Notes: generated from the sequence alone by a model not told the origin. DNA of 64,000 bases from Streptomyces sp. CG1 (GCF_041080625.1 NZ_CP163518.1:5580001-5644000); one strand, 5' to 3'; counted from the stretch's first letter, positions 33,200-42,430 are shown. Numbers and translations: made by a program.

Positions 33200-34414
33200 T
33201 TGCGCAGAACCGTTTCCCTCACCGCCGTGGCCACGCTCGCCACGGCTGCCCTCGCCCTGGCCGCCCCCGTCGGCCAGGCGGCCCAGGCCACCGCCGCCCA
33301 CGGCGTCACCGTCGCCCGCGCCTGCGCGGCTCCGGCCAAGAAGAACGTGATGGCCTGCAACGCCCTTCAGGTCACCGGGGGCACCCCCGCCTCGGCGCAC
33401 GCCGAGAGCGCCCTGACGGCCGCCGCCGCTCCCTCCGGCTACGGTCCGGCCTCGCTCCAGTCGGCGTACAACCTGCCGTCCGCGAGCGGCGGTTCGGGCC
33501 AGACCGTGGCGATCGTCGACGCCTACGACGACCCGAACGCCGAGTCCGACCTCGCCGTCTACCGCGCCCAGTACGGCCTGCCCGCCTGCACCACGGCGGG
33601 CGGCTGCTTCAAGAAGACCGACCAGAGCGGGGGCACCAAGTACCCGCGCGGCAACTCCGGCTGGGCCGAGGAGATCTCGCTCGACCTCGACATGGTCAGC
33701 GCGGCCTGCCCGAACTGCAAGATCCTGCTGGTGGAGGCCAGTTCGGCCAGCATGACCAACCTGGGCACGGCCGTGAACACCGCTGTCAGGCTGGGCGCCA
33801 GGTTCGTCTCCAACAGCTACGGCGGCTCCGAGTCCTCCAGCGACGCGACGTACGACTCCAGCTACTTCAACCACCCCGGCGTCGCGATCACCGTCTCCTC
33901 GGGTGACGGCGGCTACGGCGTGCAGTACCCAGCCGCGTCGAAGTACGTGACAGCGGTGGGCGGCACGTCCTTGAAGACGGCCTCCACCACGCGCGGCTGG
34001 ACCGACACGGTGTGGAGCGGAGCCGGCTCCGGCTGCTCCGCGTACGACGCCAAGCCCAGCTGGCAGCAGGACTCCGGCTGCGCGAACCGCACGGTCGCCG
34101 ACGTCTCGGCGGTCGCCGACCCGAACACCGGCGTCGCGGTGTACGACACCTACGGCCAGGGCACCGGCTGGATGGTCTTCGGCGGCACCAGCGCCTCCTC
34201 CCCGCTGATCGCGGCGGTCTACGCGCTGGCCGGCGCCCCGTCCTCCGGCTCCTACCCGGCGTCCTTCCCGTACGCCCACACCTCGGCGCTGAACGACGTC
34301 ACCAGCGGCTCCAACGGCAGCTGCGGCGGCTCCTACCTCTGCACCGGCACCACCGGGTACGACGGCCCGTCCGGGCTCGGCACACCGAACGGCACGGCCG
34401 CGTTCACCGGCTGA
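33200..34414 (+). CDS. Secreted S53 (sedolisin/kumamolisin-like) serine peptidase
   Basis: A 404-residue exported peptidase. The signal peptide is LRRTVSLTAVATLATAALALAAPVGQA. The catalytic S53 set is visible: Glu and Asp in GWAEEISLDLDMV, the oxyanion Asp in VSSGDGGYGV and the nucleophile in VFGGTSASSPLIAAV. A short propeptide-like region precedes the domain (starting YGPASLQSAYNLP), much shorter than the 150-200 residues of classical sedolisins. Cys-rich calcium-site neighbourhoods lie near the C-terminus. Role: extracellular protein degradation, best at acidic pH for the family. The start is TTG at 33200 directly after GTGGAGGACGTACG; a frame upstream lacks a site. Confidence 0.85.
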   Translation: MRRTVSLTAVATLATAALALAAPVGQAAQATAAHGVTVARACAAPAKKNVMACNALQVTGGTPASAHAESALTAAAAPSGYGPASLQSAYNLPSASGGSGQTVAIVDAYDDPNAESDLAVYRAQYGLPACTTAGGCFKKTDQSGGTKYPRGNSGWAEEISLDLDMVSAACPNCKILLVEASSASMTNLGTAVNTAVRLGARFVSNSYGGSESSSDATYDSSYFNHPGVAITVSSGDGGYGVQYPAASKYVTAVGGTSLKTASTTRGWTDTVWSGAGSGCSAYDAKPSWQQDSGCANRTVADVSAVADPNTGVAVYDTYGQGTGWMVFGGTSASSPLIAAVYALAGAPSSGSYPASFPYAHTSALNDVTSGSNGSCGGSYLCTGTTGYDGPSGLGTPNGTAAFTG

Positions 34415-34622
34415 ACCTCCCTATGGGGTAAGCCGGTTGCTTGCCGACGTGCACCGCGCGGAGGACCGCCGGCCGCCTTGTCGCGGCTCTCCCGGTCCTC
34501 CGCCACCGGACTGGAGCAGGCGACCATGCCGGCTCCAGCCTCCGGCACGAACTCCCGCCCGACTGCCGGACAACTGACAGACCGGCAGTACGAAAAGCAG
34601 GAGCGTGCTGGAATTCCCCGGC

Positions 34623-35501
34623 TCAGGCCGTGCCGGTCTGGTTGCCGCCGGTCACCGAGTGGAGAGTGAAGGTGTCCGACGCGTCGGGGACGGACAGGTC
34701 GACCGAGACGCCGTAGTCGGAGAAGTAGGTGGTCGAGGTGACCTTGGCGGCGTCCATCTGCATCTCCTCCTGCGTCTCCACCGGCAGGTTCTCGCTGTTG
34801 ACCCAGAGATCGACGTGGTCGTCCGCAGCACCTGATGCCGCGAGCCGCTTCTTGAGGAACTTCACGTCGTCGGGCGTCAGACCCTGCTTGCTTGCGATCA
34901 GCTCGGCCACGTCCAGCGTGCCCGTGTAGTGGGTGGCGCTCACCCCGCGCACCGTCTCCCGGCCGACCTTGCGCAGATCCCCGCTGGAGATCAGCATCCG
35001 TACGGCCAGGGCGGGGTTCGCCTGCTTCAGCTGGTCGGTGCTGGCCTTGCCCGCGGCACCTTGCGCGGCGAGGAGGGCGAGCGGCTCCTTGACCCAGTGC
35101 CTGCCGCCCATCCTGGCCACCTTCTGGGCGGGCACCTTCACGTACAGGGCGTCGCTGCGGATCTTCATCCGCATCGCCGGGACCGGCGTCGGAGTGGCGG
35201 CCTTCACCGACACGGTGACGTTGCCCTGCAGTCCGTGGGCCCAGTCGTGATCTCCGACGAGGTGCATCTGACTCAGAGTGCCCGTCGTGACGGTCTGGTC
35301 CATCTTGGCCGAGTGAACCTTGGCCGTGGCGTCCTCCACCTTGAGCAGGTAGGCGACCGGTGAGACAGCGACCGCTGTCGGCTTGGCAGAGGCCTGTTGA
35401 CCTGTCGCAGAGGTGGATTTGCCGCCGCAGGCGGAGACCGTGCCCAGGGTCGCCGTGGCGGCCGTGACCGCCAGAACCGTACGGAACCGCATGCCAGGCA
35501 T
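34623..35501 (-). CDS. Secreted lipoprotein (LppX/LprG-like)
   Basis: A 292-residue lipoprotein. The signal peptide ends in a lipobox, LGTVSAC (Cys25), followed by GGKSTS. The mature domain has the beta-sheet pattern of the LppX/LprAFG superfamily (AYLLKVEDATAKVHSAKMD ... VTVSVKAATPTPVPAMRMKI ... LPVETQEEMQMDA ... TTYFSDYGVSVDLSVPDASDTF), which binds lipids or hydrophobic ligands at the outer face of the membrane. GGGGGT precedes the ATG at 35501. It is divergent from the NB-ARC regulator at 35722. Ligand not predictable. Confidence 0.78.
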   Translation of the reverse strand: MPGMRFRTVLAVTAATATLGTVSACGGKSTSATGQQASAKPTAVAVSPVAYLLKVEDATAKVHSAKMDQTVTTGTLSQMHLVGDHDWAHGLQGNVTVSVKAATPTPVPAMRMKIRSDALYVKVPAQKVARMGGRHWVKEPLALLAAQGAAGKASTDQLKQANPALAVRMLISSGDLRKVGRETVRGVSATHYTGTLDVAELIASKQGLTPDDVKFLKKRLAASGAADDHVDLWVNSENLPVETQEEMQMDAAKVTSTTYFSDYGVSVDLSVPDASDTFTLHSVTGGNQTGTA

Positions 35502-35721
35502 GGCACGACCCCCGTTTTCTGTTGTCCGATGACTCGGATGTTCGAATAGTGGGCGCAGCGTAGCGTACGGAACCGGTCGTAGCGGCTACGGAGACTCGAC
35601 TCCCCCTCTCAATCGACCATCGAACGGCCGGAGTTGGCGTCAGAGCGCGTACGACGTCCACCTTCGATTCCGTGGCCGCTGGGCAGTGTGCCGGCGGTGT
35701 TCCTCGCCGCATCATGGACTC

Positions 35722-38169
35722 ATGGGAACGGGGACCGGCCGCGGTCCGGACGGCATCGGGAGCGGCGAAGAGGGCACCGGCATCACCGTTGGAGCGGACC
35801 TGCTCGACTTCCGCTCCGGGCAGTTCCACGGCGATGTCGTGGCCAAGAAGGTGGAACACCACTACCACCACGTCCAGGGCGCCTTGGCGTTGCGTTCGCT
35901 CCCCTGCCCTGTACGGAGTTTCGTCGGACGTGACCGTGAGTTGCGGACACTGCTGAACGCCCTGGACCCCGCCGAACCGGCCCGCGGTGCTGTCCTCGTG
36001 TCCTCGGTCACCGGGCTCGGCGGCGTCGGCAAGACCGCGCTGGCCCTGCAAGCCGCGCATGCCGCGCAGCGCCGCGGATTCTTCCCTGCTGGAGTGGTCT
36101 TCCTCGACCTGCACGGCTATGACGACGTCCCTGTGGCCCCGGAGCAAGCGCTGGAACAGCTTCTGCTGGCACTCGGTGTCTCTCGGGACCACATACCACC
36201 GAGCGCCGACGCGCGCGCCGGACTGTATCGCTCTGTGCTGGCCGAGGTTGCCGAGAAACAAGGTGCGCTCCTGGTGGTCGTGGACAACGCCTCCCATTCC
36301 TCCCAGGTGCGACCGCTTCTGCCGGGCCACCCATGTCACCGTGTCCTGGTCACCTCCCGTGACGTCCTTGCCCAACTGGGCGCACAATTGCTGCACTTGG
36401 GGGTACTTTCCCCGGAGCATTCCGTGGAGGCGCTGAGGACGGCACTCGGGTCGGCGGACCCGACCGACGTGCGCATCGCACAGGATCCCTACCAGGCGCG
36501 CCGGCTGAGCGGCCTGTGCGGACACCTTCCGCTTGCTCTTCACATCGCCGCCGCGCTCCTCGTCAACGACCCCGGCAAGCCGGTCGAGGAACTCGCCGAC
36601 GAACTCGCCGACACGGCAACCCGCATCGACTACCTGGACGACGGTGAGCGAGCAATGAGAGCGGCCTTCGACATGTCGTACCGACGGCTGAGAGACGGTC
36701 CGGCACGGCTGTTCCGCCTGATCGCCCTCGCGCCTGGGCCCGAGGCCGGGCTGGAAGCACTCGCCGCACTCGGTGGATCGCCGCCCGCTCCGCGGTCGCT
36801 CGATGTCCTCGTCCGCGCCCACCTGATCGAGACCGGCAGCAGCCGCGGCCGCTGGCGCATGCATGACCTGGTTCGTGCGTACGGCGTCTTCAGGACTCGG
36901 GAGGACGCCGCCCATGCCGCGGACGGCCGTGCGGCGCGGGCCCGGTTGCTCAGTCACTATCAACGACGCGTCACCGACAGCCGTCCGTACCTCCGGACGT
37001 TTGCCGAGCAGTCCCGAAGCGGTGGATTCACCGACAGGGACGAGGCCCTGCGGTGGCTCGACACGGAACGCGAGGCGCTGGTCGCGGCCTCCCAGTGGGC
37101 CGTCGATCCGGAGCACGCCGAGACGGGAGTGCGCTTCGCGCTCGGCCTGAGCCACTACCTGGCCTGGAGGCGCCACTTCGACGACGCCGCCGAGGTGTAC
37201 CAGCAGGCGGTCAAAGGCTCCCGCCTGCTTGGCGACCGGCGCTTGGAGGGAATGGCGCACGACAATCTCGGCATGGCCCTTCGCCACCTGAGGAGGGGAG
37301 ACGAGGCGATCGCCGCGCACCGTCGTGCCCTCGACCTCTTCCGTGCGATCGGTGCGGTACGGGAAGAGGGCACCGCTCGCTACAACTTGGGGAATGCGCT
37401 GCTGGAGGGCCGCCACTTCGACCAGGCCCTGGACGCGTTCCAGGAAGCGGACACACTGCTGCGCGCATCGGGCGCTGTTCGCATCGCGGCCATGACCCAG
37501 AACGGGCTGGGCGTTCTGCGGTTCAGGACCGGGCACTTCGACCAGGCGCTGACGCATCTCAACGCGGCCCGGGACGCGTACCGCTCGCTCGGGGACACGT
37601 TCATGGAGGCCATCTCCACGAACAACCGGGGACGCGCCCTACGGAGTCTGGGGCAGCTCGACGCCTCACTCGACGACCACACGCGGAGCATGACCTTCTT
37701 CGAGGGGCTGGGCCACGCGGAGCGTGTGGCGAACGCACGCAATGATCTCGCCCTCACTCTCCAGGCGATGGGCAGGTTCCCGGAAGCGATCGAGCAGCAC
37801 ACCGAGGCTCTCGACGCCCTCAGGGCACTGCGGGAGCAGTACCGCGAGGCCATGGTCCTCAACGATCTGGGGAACACTCTTCGGTCGGCGGGGCGTCCCC
37901 GGGACGCCCTCGACTGCCACGAACGGGCCCTGACGCTGTTGCGTGACGTCTTCTTCGACGCCTACGGACAAGCCCGCACGCTCGATCTCCATGCCGCCGC
38001 GGTACTCGCCGTGGGCGACGTCGAGAAGGCGGTGCGGGCCTGGTGGGACGCGGTTCCGCTGTACCGGCGGGTCGGCTCCGAGGACGCCGCCCAGGCGGCG
38101 ACACGACGGATCACGGCGGCCCTGGGCAGGCGGAAAGGAGCCATCGGGGCGGAGGAAGGCGATGACTGA
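35722..38169 (+). CDS. NB-ARC ATPase with TPR repeats, radical-SAM cassette gene 1
   Basis: 815 residues. A short N-terminal region has GADLLDFRSGQFHGDVVAKK. The NB-ARC module follows (FVGRDRELRTLL; P-loop GLGGVGKTALALQAA near residue 110; Walker B LLVVVDNA; GLCGHLPLALHIAAALL; MHDLVRAYG). Then come about ten TPR units to the C-terminus. No DNA-binding or effector domain is visible, so it resembles STAND signal proteins rather than SARPs. It overlaps the radical SAM gene by 8 bases and is thus in one operon with it and the peptide. It may sense a ligand, or regulate or deliver the peptide. TPR proteins also accompany FxsA-type peptide systems. Confidence 0.82.
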   Translation: MGTGTGRGPDGIGSGEEGTGITVGADLLDFRSGQFHGDVVAKKVEHHYHHVQGALALRSLPCPVRSFVGRDRELRTLLNALDPAEPARGAVLVSSVTGLGGVGKTALALQAAHAAQRRGFFPAGVVFLDLHGYDDVPVAPEQALEQLLLALGVSRDHIPPSADARAGLYRSVLAEVAEKQGALLVVVDNASHSSQVRPLLPGHPCHRVLVTSRDVLAQLGAQLLHLGVLSPEHSVEALRTALGSADPTDVRIAQDPYQARRLSGLCGHLPLALHIAAALLVNDPGKPVEELADELADTATRIDYLDDGERAMRAAFDMSYRRLRDGPARLFRLIALAPGPEAGLEALAALGGSPPAPRSLDVLVRAHLIETGSSRGRWRMHDLVRAYGVFRTREDAAHAADGRAARARLLSHYQRRVTDSRPYLRTFAEQSRSGGFTDRDEALRWLDTEREALVAASQWAVDPEHAETGVRFALGLSHYLAWRRHFDDAAEVYQQAVKGSRLLGDRRLEGMAHDNLGMALRHLRRGDEAIAAHRRALDLFRAIGAVREEGTARYNLGNALLEGRHFDQALDAFQEADTLLRASGAVRIAAMTQNGLGVLRFRTGHFDQALTHLNAARDAYRSLGDTFMEAISTNNRGRALRSLGQLDASLDDHTRSMTFFEGLGHAERVANARNDLALTLQAMGRFPEAIEQHTEALDALRALREQYREAMVLNDLGNTLRSAGRPRDALDCHERALTLLRDVFFDAYGQARTLDLHAAAVLAVGDVEKAVRAWWDAVPLYRRVGSEDAAQAATRRITAALGRRKGAIGAEEGDD

Positions 38170-39256
38170 ACTGGCCCCGACGGCGTCGATCGTCTTCCTT
38201 CAGCCCATCACTCTGTGCAACCTCGACTGCTCGTACTGCTATCTCCCGGATCGTTCCGCTCGCCGGCGCATGTCGGTGGAGGTGGCCGACGCCGTGGCGC
38301 TCGCGGTGACAGCCTGGTCGCTCCAGCATCCGGTGCGCGTCGTCTGGCACGGCGGGGAGCCGCTCGCTCTCGGTGTGCCGGGTTTCACCGAACTGATCGG
38401 GCGGTTTCCCGACGACCCCGGCCGGATCACTCACGCCGTACAGACCAATGCCACACTCATCGACGACGCCTGGTGCGAGGTGTTCACCCGCCACCGGATC
38501 AGTGTGGACGTCAGCTTGGACGGCCCGAGACCCGCCAACCGTGCCCGGACCACTCGCGCCGGACGCGAGAGCTTCGACCTCGCTCTTCGCGGTGTCGCCG
38601 CACTGCGAGGCCACGGCGTTGCCTTCGGGGCCATCGCGGTGGTCGAGGATCCCGACCCCGGCACCGCTGCGGAGTTGTACGACTGGTTCGTCGGGCTAGG
38701 GTGTCACTCCCTGGGCATCAACATCGTGGAACGCAAGGGTGTCCACGTCGGGAGTCAAGTGGACGACGGGCGGGTCGCCGCCTTCTGGGCCGCTCTTGCC
38801 ACACGCTGGCGAACCGACCGGCGTCTGCGGATACGGGAGTTCGATCACGCGCTGCGCCATGTCTCGGCGGCACTGACCGGAGCGGCCCCACGACGAACGC
38901 GGGCCCCGTACGACCCCATGCCCATGATCGGCTGGGACGGCGAAGTCACGGTGCTGGGTCCGGATCTGGCAGGGTTCTCCTCCCGGCGCCACGGCCCGTT
39001 CACCGTGGGCAATGTGAGAGACGCCGACCTCGCCGACCTCGTACGGCGCGCGCCGCAAGCCGTCTGGGTGGCCGAGGTCATGCGGGGCTTCGCGGCGTGT
39101 CGGGCGACATGCGACCACTTCGGCTACTGCCTGGGCGGTCAGCCCGCGAACAAGTATTTCGAGACCGGACGATTCGACGTCACGGAGACCGCGTACTGCC
39201 GCAACAGCAAGAAACGACTCATGGAAGGACTGCTTCGCAGTGTCGGACACACCTGA
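38162..39256 (+). CDS. Radical SAM/SPASM-like peptide maturase (cyclophane-forming clan)
   Basis: A 364-residue radical SAM enzyme. Cys19, Cys23 and Cys26 (CNLDCSYC) bind the SAM-reducing [4Fe-4S] cluster; WHGGEPL is the SAM-binding GGE motif. The C-terminal auxiliary region reads ACRATCDHFGYCLGG, NKYFETG and TETAYCR. That is the C-C-C...NK..E.G...TE..YCR pattern of the XyeB/GrrM/FxsB maturases, which cross-link an aromatic side chain to a residue two positions on. It lies between an NB-ARC-TPR gene (8-bp overlap) and a short peptide gene (17-bp overlap). The operon layout strongly suggests ribosomally made, modified peptide synthesis. Confidence 0.85.
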   Translation: MTELAPTASIVFLQPITLCNLDCSYCYLPDRSARRRMSVEVADAVALAVTAWSLQHPVRVVWHGGEPLALGVPGFTELIGRFPDDPGRITHAVQTNATLIDDAWCEVFTRHRISVDVSLDGPRPANRARTTRAGRESFDLALRGVAALRGHGVAFGAIAVVEDPDPGTAAELYDWFVGLGCHSLGINIVERKGVHVGSQVDDGRVAAFWAALATRWRTDRRLRIREFDHALRHVSAALTGAAPRRTRAPYDPMPMIGWDGEVTVLGPDLAGFSSRRHGPFTVGNVRDADLADLVRRAPQAVWVAEVMRGFAACRATCDHFGYCLGGQPANKYFETGRFDVTETAYCRNSKKRLMEGLLRSVGHT

Positions 39257-39467
39257 AATCAGTGAAAGCCTGTCCCAGCGCATCGAAGCGCACCGAGCCG
39301 CCTTGACGTCCTTGCTGGCTCAAACCGGCATCGAGGCGTCCCCCGCCCCCGCTGCAGGTGTGGCCCCGCGGGCGGACGTGCTGATCTCGTCCGTCCAGGA
39401 GCCCTGGCACGACGGGGGCGGCAACGACGAGGGCGGCAACGACGACGAGGAGGACGAGACCGAGTAG
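39240..39467 (+). CDS. Probable RiPP precursor peptide
   Basis: 75 residues from a GTG start that overlaps the radical SAM gene, with GGAAGGA 10 bp upstream. The N-terminal half is a helical, leader-like segment (ISESLSQRIEAHRAALTSLLAQ). A Pro/Ala linker follows, then LISSVQEPWHDGG and an Asn/Asp/Glu/Gly-rich acidic tail ending DETE. The single aromatic residue of the C-terminal half is Trp56 in W-H-D. That fits the aromatic-X-X (X3 often Asn/Asp) pattern of three-residue cyclophanes made by the neighbouring enzyme clan. It does not end in FxSxx, so it is not a standard FxsA. The modification site is inference. Confidence 0.7.
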   Translation: MSDTPEISESLSQRIEAHRAALTSLLAQTGIEASPAPAAGVAPRADVLISSVQEPWHDGGGNDEGGNDDEEDETE

Positions 39468-39548
39468 ACGCCTCGAGCCGACGCGGCGGTGGAGAGGGCC
39501 CGAGTAAGTGGTGGCCAAATGCGCCAGGGGACCTCGTGCGCAGTGGTT

Positions 39549-39569
39549 GTCGCCGGGCAGCCCGGCGAC
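39549..39569 (+). terminator. Hairpin after the peptide gene
   Basis: GTCGCCGGG (39549-39557) pairs with CCCGGCGAC (39561-39569), with a CAG loop; outer bases can extend it with a bulge. It lies 82 bp past the peptide stop. Confidence 0.55.
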
Positions 39570-39647
39570 GACAACCGGGGGAACGAGCCACATCCGCGGC
39601 TTTCCACCCCGCACACCGCGTCCTGCCTGCCGTAGAACTGGAAAACG

Positions 39648-39935
39648 TCACCAATCGAGCGCACGCTCGTCGGCTCGCGCGTCCCAGTCCGGCGTGACCG
39701 GGCGCGCGTCGTGGCAGGTGAAGCCGAGGCGGGTCAGTGCCCGGTGCATCTCGACCGAGGTGAAGTCGCGGCGGTTCTGCCTGGTGATCACTTCCCCGAC
39801 CTGCATCACGGGGTAGACGCGGCGGTCGATGGTCACGCACACGCCGGTGGGCGGTTCGGGCGTGATGCCGCTCATCGACTGCTCGACCTCGATCTTGGTC
39901 AGGTCGAAGGGGAACCGGGCGATGACACAGCGCAT
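39648..39935 (-). CDS. Small conserved-type protein of unknown function
   Basis: 95 residues, beginning MRCVIARFPFDLTKIEVEQSM and containing VCVTIDRRVYPVMQVGEVITRQNRRDFTSVEMHRALTRLGFTC. It looks folded (mixed alpha/beta), cytoplasmic, with no motif I can name. The start at 39935 is set by GTGGAGG five bases upstream. It lies 19 bp from the CBS-domain gene stop on the same strand, so the two are probably co-transcribed. Confidence 0.65.
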   Translation of the reverse strand: MRCVIARFPFDLTKIEVEQSMSGITPEPPTGVCVTIDRRVYPVMQVGEVITRQNRRDFTSVEMHRALTRLGFTCHDARPVTPDWDARADERALDW

Positions 39936-39954
39936 GGATGCCTCCACAGGGCGG

Positions 39955-40362
39955 TCAGGGGGTGAGGGCGAGGACGCCCAGGGCGTAGCCCTGTTCGTCG
40001 ATCACGGGGGACACGTCCAGGGTCCGGTTCCGCATGGCGGCCTCCGCCTCGCTGAGTGCGGCGACGGACGAGGTGAACGGTCCGCGGTCGAGCGGGATGT
40101 CCCGCAGCCGGGTCCGGTCGCTGTACCACGAGCCGCCGCGGTGCGCGGCGAGCTGGGCCCGGGTGACCAGTCCCGCGCACCGCCCGTCCTCGTCCTGGAG
40201 AAGCAGGTGCGGGACACGGGCACCGATGAGCACGGACAGGGCGACGTCGACCGTCATGTGGTCGTCGACCTGGGGCCCGGGAGCGTGCATGGCGTCGCGG
40301 GCGGTCAGACCGATGCCGTCGGCGCTGTCGGCCTGCTGTGTTCGGGACGGATACTGCGTCAA
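39955..40362 (-). CDS. Two-CBS-domain protein
   Basis: 135 residues. Two CBS motifs are visible: TARDAMHAPGPQVDDHMTVDVALSVLIGARVPHLLLQDEDG and, from the middle on, LRDIPLDRGPFTSSVAALSEAEAAMRNRTLDVSPVIDEQGYALGVLALTP. A CBS pair binds adenosyl nucleotides and reports energy state. No effector domain is attached. The start is TTG at 40362 behind a strong GAGGAGAAG. It reads in the same direction as the downstream small gene at 39648. Confidence 0.8.
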   Translation of the reverse strand: MTQYPSRTQQADSADGIGLTARDAMHAPGPQVDDHMTVDVALSVLIGARVPHLLLQDEDGRCAGLVTRAQLAAHRGGSWYSDRTRLRDIPLDRGPFTSSVAALSEAEAAMRNRTLDVSPVIDEQGYALGVLALTP

Positions 40363-40445
40363 GGGCTTCTCCTCTTCGTCGGGGCGGGCGGGAGGGGCGA
40401 CGGATCTGCCTGACTGCTGGAGTGCATCCCCGTACGGGGCTGGGG

Positions 40446-41960
40446 CTACGGGGTGTTCCTCGGGGCGGAGCGACGGGCGCGGGCGGCGGCCCAGCCGCTC
40501 CCGCCGTGGTCGGCGGCCCGGCCCCTGCGATTCCGGCCGGCGGATCCCTTGCCCTCGCGTCTGCCCTCGCTTCGTCCGCCGACCGGCGCCGTGAGGGTGA
40601 CGGGCACGCCGGAGGGGCTACGGGCGCCGGTGATGCGCTGCAGTTCGGCCTCGCCGGGATGGATCCGGGCGGTGCTCGCAGTGATGCCGGCGTCGGCCAG
40701 CAGACGGTCCACGGCGCGCCGCTGGTGCGGCAGGACGAGGGTGACGACGGTGCCGGACTCGCCGGCGCGGGCGGTACGGCCGCCGCGGTGCAGGTAGTCC
40801 TTGTGGTCGCCGGGAGGGTCGACGTTCACGACGAGGTCGAGGTGGTCGACGTGTATGCCGCGGGCCGCGACGTTGGTGGCCACCAGGGCTGTGACGTGGC
40901 CGTCCTTGAACTGGGCGAGCGTCCGGTTGCGCTGCTGCTGGGACTTGCCGCCGTGCAGGGCCGAGGCGCGCACCCCGACGGACAGCAGGTGCTGGGCGAA
41001 CCGGTCCACCGCGTGCTTGGTGTCCAGGAACATGATCACGCGTCCGTCGCGGGCGGCGATCTCGGTCGCGGCGGTGTCCTTGTCGGCGTCGCGCACGTGC
41101 AGCAGATGGTGCTCCATCGTGGTGACCGCTCCCGCGGACGGGTCGACGGAGTGCACGACGGGGTCGTGGAGGTAGCGGCGCACCAGGAGGTCGATGTTGC
41201 GGTCCAGGGTGGCCGAGAACAGCAACCGCTGGCCGCGGGCCGGGACTTGATCGAGCAGCGCGGTCACCTGGGGCATGAAGCCCATGTCGGCCATCTGGTC
41301 GGCCTCGTCCAGGACGGTGACGGCGACCTGGTCCAGCCGGCAGGCTCCTCGCTCGATGAGGTCCTTGAGGCGGCCGGGCGTGGCGACGACGACCTCTGCG
41401 CCGCCGCGCAGCGCACTCGCCTGCCGGCCGATCGACATGCCGCCCACCACGGTGGCGAGCCGCAGCCGCAGGGCACGGGCGTACGGGGTGAGCGCGTCGG
41501 TGACCTGCTGGGCCAGTTCCCGGGTCGGGACGAGGACGAGGGCGAGCGGCTGCTTGGGCTGGGCCCGCTGCCCGTCGAGGCGGGCCAGTACCGGCAGGCC
41601 GAAGGCGAGCGTCTTGCCCGAGCCCGTACGACCCCGGCCCAGGACGTCCCGGCCCGCCAGTGCGTTCGGCAGGGTGGCCGCCTGGATCGGGAAGGGAACG
41701 GTCACGCCCTCGGTGCGGAGCGCGGCCAGCAGCCGTGCGGGCATGTCCAGTTCGGCGAACGTCTCGACCGCGGGGAGCGGCTCGGTGAGGGTGACAGGCA
41801 GGGCGAACTCCTGTCGGCGTGCGGTGGGGCGCGCTCGGTGGCCGCTCTTGAACCGGGGGCCCGGACCGGAATTTCGACGGCGAGGTTCCTGCGCCCGGAA
41901 GCGGCTGGAACTGCTGGAACTGCCGGAGCCACTGGAACGAGCGGAACGGGTGCGGTCCAC
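40446..41960 (-). CDS. DEAD-box RNA helicase
   Basis: 504 residues. All core helicase motifs are present: Q-motif region (TVPFPIQAATLP), motif I GRGRTGSGKT, Ia VPTRELAQQ, TPGRL, motif II DEAD (VLDEADQMADMGF), motif III FSATL, ALHGGKSQQQR, motif V VATNVAARGIH and motif VI HRGGRTARAG. The C-terminal 60 residues are Arg/Gly/Ser-rich and basic, an RNA-binding tail, and the first 40 residues are also basic and Ser-rich. It unwinds RNA duplexes, typically in cold adaptation or ribosome assembly. A cold-shock protein gene lies about 220 bp upstream on the same strand, which fits a cold-response pairing. GTG start. Confidence 0.9.
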   Translation of the reverse strand: MDRTRSARSSGSGSSSSSSRFRAQEPRRRNSGPGPRFKSGHRARPTARRQEFALPVTLTEPLPAVETFAELDMPARLLAALRTEGVTVPFPIQAATLPNALAGRDVLGRGRTGSGKTLAFGLPVLARLDGQRAQPKQPLALVLVPTRELAQQVTDALTPYARALRLRLATVVGGMSIGRQASALRGGAEVVVATPGRLKDLIERGACRLDQVAVTVLDEADQMADMGFMPQVTALLDQVPARGQRLLFSATLDRNIDLLVRRYLHDPVVHSVDPSAGAVTTMEHHLLHVRDADKDTAATEIAARDGRVIMFLDTKHAVDRFAQHLLSVGVRASALHGGKSQQQRNRTLAQFKDGHVTALVATNVAARGIHVDHLDLVVNVDPPGDHKDYLHRGGRTARAGESGTVVTLVLPHQRRAVDRLLADAGITASTARIHPGEAELQRITGARSPSGVPVTLTAPVGGRSEGRREGKGSAGRNRRGRAADHGGSGWAAARARRSAPRNTP

Positions 41961-42096
41961 GATGGGGCCTTCCTCGATGCGGCACGTATCGAGGAATTCC
42001 TTGAGGGGGAATCACAGGAATGAGCCGAGTGAAATCCGAAGACCTTGGGTTGACGTTCCTTACGTTCCTCACGGCCTTGCGGGAGTAGAAAAAATG

Positions 42097-42133
42097 GGCT
42101 GGGGCCCGCACCCCGAGAGCGCGGGCCCCAGCC
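42097..42133 (-). terminator. Intrinsic terminator of the cold-shock gene
   Basis: GGCTGGGGCCCGC (42097-42109) pairs with GCGGGCCCCAGCC (42121-42133), a 13-bp stem with an 11-base loop. On the minus strand it is followed by CATTTTTTC, a proper U tract. Confidence 0.9.
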
Positions 42134-42176
42134 ACATGATGCGCGAACCAGTGGCTCGCGACGGTTCGCGTCAGCG

Positions 42177-42380
42177 TCAGGCGGGAACGATGTTCTCGGC
42201 CTGCGGGCCCTTCTGGCCCTGCGTGACGTCGAAGGTAACCTTCTGGCCTTCCTGAAGCTCGCGGAAGCCCTGGGTGGCGATGTTCGAGTAGTGGGCGAAC
42301 ACGTCAGCGCCGCCGCCGTCCTGCTCGATGAAGCCGAAGCCCTTTTCCGCGTTGAACCACTTCACGGTGCCAGATGCCAT
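42177..42380 (-). CDS. CspA-type cold-shock protein
   Basis: 67 residues, the standard size. It carries the RNP1 motif KGFGFI and the RNP2-like DVFAHYSNI, plus [17 protein letters not shown] and the usual [14 protein letters not shown] end. It is a single-domain OB fold that binds single-stranded RNA or DNA as an RNA chaperone. AAGGGAG precedes the ATG at 42380. A long, structured, A-rich leader lies upstream, as usual for cold-shock mRNAs, and a strong terminator follows. Confidence 0.95.
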   Translation of the reverse strand: MASGTVKWFNAEKGFGFIEQDGGGADVFAHYSNIATQGFRELQEGQKVTFDVTQGQKGPQAENIVPA

Positions 42381-42409
42381 ATTGAATCTCCCTTGGAGGG
42401 GCAGTGTCG

Positions 42410-42430
42410 GACTCCGCACTTTGCGGAGTC
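42410..42430 (-). promoter_or_regulatory. Leader hairpin of the cold-shock mRNA
   Basis: GACTCCGCA-CTT-TGCGGAGTC is a perfect 9-bp stem with a triloop, 30 bp upstream of the cold-shock start in its 5' leader. Leader structure controls translation of many csp mRNAs. Its role here is inference. Confidence 0.5.

Noticed and set aside
39240..39467. Standard FxsA-type (FxSxx-COOH) precursor
   Set aside because: The peptide ends in DETE and has no C-terminal Phe-x-Ser.
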